From an uncultured Erysipelotrichales bacterium (GTDB taxonomy: Bacteria; Bacillota_I; Bacilli_A; Erysipelotrichales; Coprobacillaceae): a stretch of DNA of 64,000 nucleotides. Below the pieces are notes generated by a model. That model saw only the letters and a list, made by a program, of their open reading frames with translations. It was not told the origin of the DNA and searched no databases. Positions 61,123 through 64,000 of the stretch are shown here, in pieces (the stretch's first letter is position 1; each line of letters begins with the position of its first letter). The stretch is taken from the NCBI GenBank assembly GCA_910579135.1, contig CAJTTM010000007.1, positions 36,522-100,521 on the forward strand, read 5' to 3'. The position numbers were made by a program, and so were the translations under genes.

Positions 61123-61202
61123 ATATTTTTAGATTGACATTTATATCATATATAAATGATTAATGAGTTTATTCTTCAAGATTCCACTGCAACCACTATA
61201 TT

Positions 61203-61238
61203 AACATTCATTTATTACATTTTAACATAATGAATGTT
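61203..61238. repeat. Inverted repeat
   Basis: AACATTCATT (61203-61212) pairs perfectly with AATGAATGTT (61229-61238). The stretch 61123-61699 has no gene. Confidence 0.45.
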
Positions 61239-61523
61239 ATAATATAACAAGGTAAAGTTAAAATACTTATAACCCCCTCCCCATATAGATAAAGGTTTTA
61301 CAACTTAGCTCTAACTATTCATGAGTATCATTTTACTAATCTACTTAGATTAGTATTTATTATTTATTCCACGCATTACATTATTTTCTTTGTATTCATG
61401 TATTTTTTGATGAAATTAGATCATTTTAAGACCAATCAACATAATTGATGTTAAATCAATGTAAGTTGTGTACATATAAACTTGTATATATTTATCCATT
61501 TCGTATTTGTATTTTAACTATAT

Positions 61524-61562
61524 TATTTCCCAAAAATAAGATTTTTTTATTTTTGGGAAATA
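61524..61562. repeat. Long perfect inverted repeat
   Basis: TATTTCCCAAAAATAA (61524-61539) pairs perfectly with TTATTTTTGGGAAATA (61547-61562) around a 7-base loop. No T run follows on either strand, so it is not a standard terminator. Confidence 0.55.
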
Positions 61563-61699
61563 GAATATTAAATAATTTGTTTTTAAAATAAAAGGGCACC
61601 CATTAAAGGACTCCCATAAACCCATATTTATTATAGATACTTCTATATAGAGATATTCAGATTTCTAAAGTATATATACAACTTTATATAATTGATTTT

Positions 61700-62791
61700 T
61701 TATAAATACAAATTACAATCATCAGGACATTTTTGCTCTTTATACTCCTCTAAATAATTTGTGGAATAAAAAGTATGATGTTCTTTTGACCACTCCTTTA
61801 ATGCTAATACACAGTCACTACATGGAGAATATCTAATCCATAATTTTATACTTTCACATTGCTCAATCAAATTTATCAATATTTTTCTTTCACAACATGA
61901 AAAATGCTTTTTTAGACATCGTTTCCTCTTATTGTATACATTTTCAAATACTTCAAATTCACCTTTTGCCATACGATAATTATAACTTCTCATACCTTTA
62001 TCAACTGTACACCACTTAATATTACCAATATTCTTGACTGATTCTTTAATAATTTCCTTAGCTCTATTTAGTTGTTCTTTAGGGACTGATCCTATATAAT
62101 TTTCATTATCCCATATTCCACTTAAAGCAAAATATTTACTTCCATCAGATGCAATTACATAACAAGAACATATATATTTATTATTTAATCTTTTTCTAAA
62201 TTCTTTAAAATCAGGTTTACCTTTAATATTCTTTTTTATATTTTTTATTATTTTATCTAAACTTTCAAAGCCTTCATCATAAGGAGAATTGCAACTAACA
62301 TATAAACATATTCTACATAAATTCAAGTAGCAAATATTAACATTCTCGTTATAATCTTCAGTTATTAGATTAAACAAAGTAGTTTGACCCCATTCTTTAC
62401 AAATAGATTTCATAAAACTTATAACAGTCTCATTATAATTACTATTTGTTCTTTTTGATAGTAAAAACCAGCAATAACATATAAATAGTTCCATATCATA
62501 GTATTTTCTTTTTAAAATTGTTTTTACATTTACAATACTATTAATGTTATTAGTATTTTCATCTCCTTGGTTTATTAACTCATCATTTTTTATTTCTGTA
62601 AATTCTGCATTTACATAATTTCGATATAAATCAAATAAATACAATGAAATTTCAAACATAAAACTAACATTATCTTCTAGTACATTTTCCTTTATTACAT
62701 TAATAAGTTTCAATTTAAAATCATTTTCTTTATTATCTATATTTTCATTAGTACTAAACAAATTATTTATTATCCTTCTTGTAGCTCTCAT
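61700..62791 (-). CDS. Protein with C-terminal zinc deaminase signature
   Basis: This 363-residue protein is intact. The C-terminal third shows the layout of the nucleic-acid/nucleotide deaminase superfamily: beta strands in YVIASDGSKYFALSGIWD, a helix motif C-x-E in FSCCERKIL (Cys299, Glu301) and the zinc motif PCxxC in RYSPCSDCVLAL (Cys324, Cys327). More Cys follow at about 355 and 359 (CPDDC). The N-terminal 190 residues are helical and not recognised; there is no signal peptide or toxin-export domain. Such deaminases occur as polymorphic toxins and as editing or defence effectors. No ribosome binding site of full strength is seen before the ATG. Substrate and role are unknown. Confidence 0.65.
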   Translation of the reverse strand: MRATRRIINNLFSTNENIDNKENDFKLKLINVIKENVLEDNVSFMFEISLYLFDLYRNYVNAEFTEIKNDELINQGDENTNNINSIVNVKTILKRKYYDMELFICYCWFLLSKRTNSNYNETVISFMKSICKEWGQTTLFNLITEDYNENVNICYLNLCRICLYVSCNSPYDEGFESLDKIIKNIKKNIKGKPDFKEFRKRLNNKYICSCYVIASDGSKYFALSGIWDNENYIGSVPKEQLNRAKEIIKESVKNIGNIKWCTVDKGMRSYNYRMAKGEFEVFENVYNKRKRCLKKHFSCCERKILINLIEQCESIKLWIRYSPCSDCVLALKEWSKEHHTFYSTNYLEEYKEQKCPDDCNLYL

Positions 62792-63233
62792 AACATTTTC
62801 CTATCCCTTGTCTATTATTTCAAATCCTTCATATTAAAATTCGTTTTAATTTATTTTAAGTTCAATATTATTATTTATGAACAAAAGTAAAGCAGTTTAA
62901 TTTTATTAACTATACATTCTCTTTTGAGAAATTTAGTGTATCAAATACGTATCACTATTTCTATAATAAATACAAAAATATATCTATAATTGGTTTTTAA
63001 ATTATGTTTAAATAGGAATAATTATCAATCTATATTAAATCAACATTAAATTTGATTAATATCAAACAATTCAATTGAAAATAGTCCCTATTTAAATAAG
63101 CCTTTTAGACTAGAAAGCCAATTATTAATTATATTTAAATAAATTTTATTTGGTCATTTATTTAGTCATTTAATTGGCCATTATCTAAATAATTTTAAAT
63201 AGATGATAAAATTCAAAACTAAGACAATATCTT
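62792..63233. other. Gene-free stretch
   Basis: No coding frame is seen. Around 63149-63185 the phrase TTGGTCATTTA recurs in varied form (GGTCATTT, AGTCATTT, GGCCATTA), a loose tandem repeat of about 15 bases. Confidence 0.45.
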
Positions 63234-63911
63234 TTATATTTCTTTAAATTCTAACAAACCCTTATCATTTTCTACTAATTTACACTTCACTTTATGAGGA
63301 CAATTAAAATCTATTTTCTTTAATTTATCTATCATTCTTAGTAATTCATTACTTCTATCTGTTACATTCCTCAGTAAAGTATTTAATGGAAACAATATTC
63401 TATTTATACTAGTATAATTAAAAACTTTTAAGTTTTGATGATAATTAATCAATCTATTTTCTAGTTCAGTATAATCTTGTTTTAGCCAAAAATAATCAAT
63501 AGCCCCTATCTCTGCCTCTTCTATTCCTGTATCAAATGCTCTAACACAAAATCTATTAAATAAATCCTTATCTTTTTTATAAAGTGACAAATATTCGCCT
63601 TCAACCATCACCCATGTATTAAATCTGTTTTCGCTAGATAAAATACGTTTAATATCTTTATCAAATCCCTTATTTTCTTGAACAAATTTAATCCTTTCTT
63701 CATCAAGCAAATTCTTTAGAGTAACGATTTTATCAATACTTTCTTTAAAGTACTTTTTTCTATCTTCAAGAGCAATCTTATTTTCATCTCTATTAACTGC
63801 ACTAACAAATCTACGAAGATGACATAAATCTAATAATCCTTTTAAATAAAGTTCTTCTTCTGGTTCGTTTTTACTTGAATGATCACAATCATTCCTATCA
63901 TCAACAATCAT
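63234..63911 (-). CDS. Hypothetical protein, 225 aa, possibly the 3' part of a longer gene
   Basis: The product is soluble, helical and rich in charged residues (LYLKGLLDLCHLRRFVSAV, FNRFCVRAFDTGIEEAEIG), with no recognised family or catalytic motif. The ATG at 63909-63911 has no ribosome binding site, and the same frame is open upstream as far as a TAG near 63987 (encoding ACNSGRITDSVFRLRQ just before the Met), so the true start may lie further upstream. Given the several stop-interrupted genes in this region, it could be the tail of another broken gene that begins beyond the window. The 3' end is clean. Confidence 0.5.
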   Translation of the reverse strand: MIVDDRNDCDHSSKNEPEEELYLKGLLDLCHLRRFVSAVNRDENKIALEDRKKYFKESIDKIVTLKNLLDEERIKFVQENKGFDKDIKRILSSENRFNTWVMVEGEYLSLYKKDKDLFNRFCVRAFDTGIEEAEIGAIDYFWLKQDYTELENRLINYHQNLKVFNYTSINRILFPLNTLLRNVTDRSNELLRMIDKLKKIDFNCPHKVKCKLVENDKGLLEFKEI

Positions 63912-64000
63912 TTGTCTTAATCTGAATACACTATCTGTAATCCTTCCTGAATTGCAAGCAGAAACTGGAAATAAGATGAAAAAGTTCTAGATTTTATAGA

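Noticed and set aside
1..64000. rRNA or tRNA genes and complete insertion sequences
   Set aside because: No rRNA-like GC-rich blocks, no tRNA cloverleaf with a T-arm GTTCGA-type motif, and no DDE transposase gene were noticed.

Overview
The window comes from a very AT-rich (roughly 70% A+T) low-GC Gram-positive bacterium. The gene families (MATE transporters, Gx/HepS-like transporter, NiaR, WYL regulator, Rpn-type nuclease, CHAP hydrolase, GH1 phospho-glucosidase, strong AGGAGG ribosome binding sites) fit a gut Bacillota of the Erysipelotrichia/Coprobacillus type. That placement is inference from gene style, not from a marker gene: no rRNA or tRNA gene was found here.

Layout. Positions 1-1000 hold two zinc-ribbon genes read leftward from a promoter whose -35/-10 spacer contains a run of ten G. 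Positions 1.1-31.8 kb are ordinary chromosomal genes: asnB; an AgrC/AgrA-like two-component system in which the kinase appears split over two membrane proteins; an asparaginase; a 6-phospho-beta-glucosidase; two MATE exporters; a secreted CHAP hydrolase; glpK; a four-gene overlapping operon with aroD; the de novo NAD operon nadA-nadB-nadC-niaR with a palindrome over its promoter; a CobW-type GTPase; a WYL regulator; and the xpt/NCS2 purine salvage pair. Positions 31.8-40.6 kb mix intact genes (methionine gamma-lyase-like enzyme, SDR, EF-P, an unusually long PnuC, a TPR protein) with broken ones (LytTR regulator and its neighbour, an AAA ATPase, a metallo-beta-lactamase-fold protein).

Positions 40.7-57.8 kb are a defence island. 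A four-gene leftward operon encodes a GIY-YIG/DUF2075 NTPase, a MazG-like pyrophosphohydrolase, a NUDIX hydrolase and a PLD-nuclease/SF2 helicase/DUF3427 protein, followed by an HTH-like gene. It is the best candidate here for an undescribed system. Next to it is a type I-B CRISPR-Cas locus (cas6-cas8b-cas7-cas5-cas3-cas4-cas1-cas2) with a 27-repeat array and a separate two-repeat mini-array upstream of cas6. cas1 is interrupted by a one-base frameshift in an A7 run.

Positions 57.9-64 kb are gene-poor and look degenerate: a frameshifted gene, two genes with in-frame stops, a Fic C-terminal fragment and several inverted repeats, plus one intact gene whose C-terminus carries a zinc deaminase signature.

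Together the first half is stable metabolism (asparagine, NAD, purines, beta-glucosides, glycerol) and the second half is an accessory region where anti-mobile-element functions are gained and lost. The interruptions are both indels in homopolymers and true nonsense codons, which argues for real gene decay more than for sequencing error alone.
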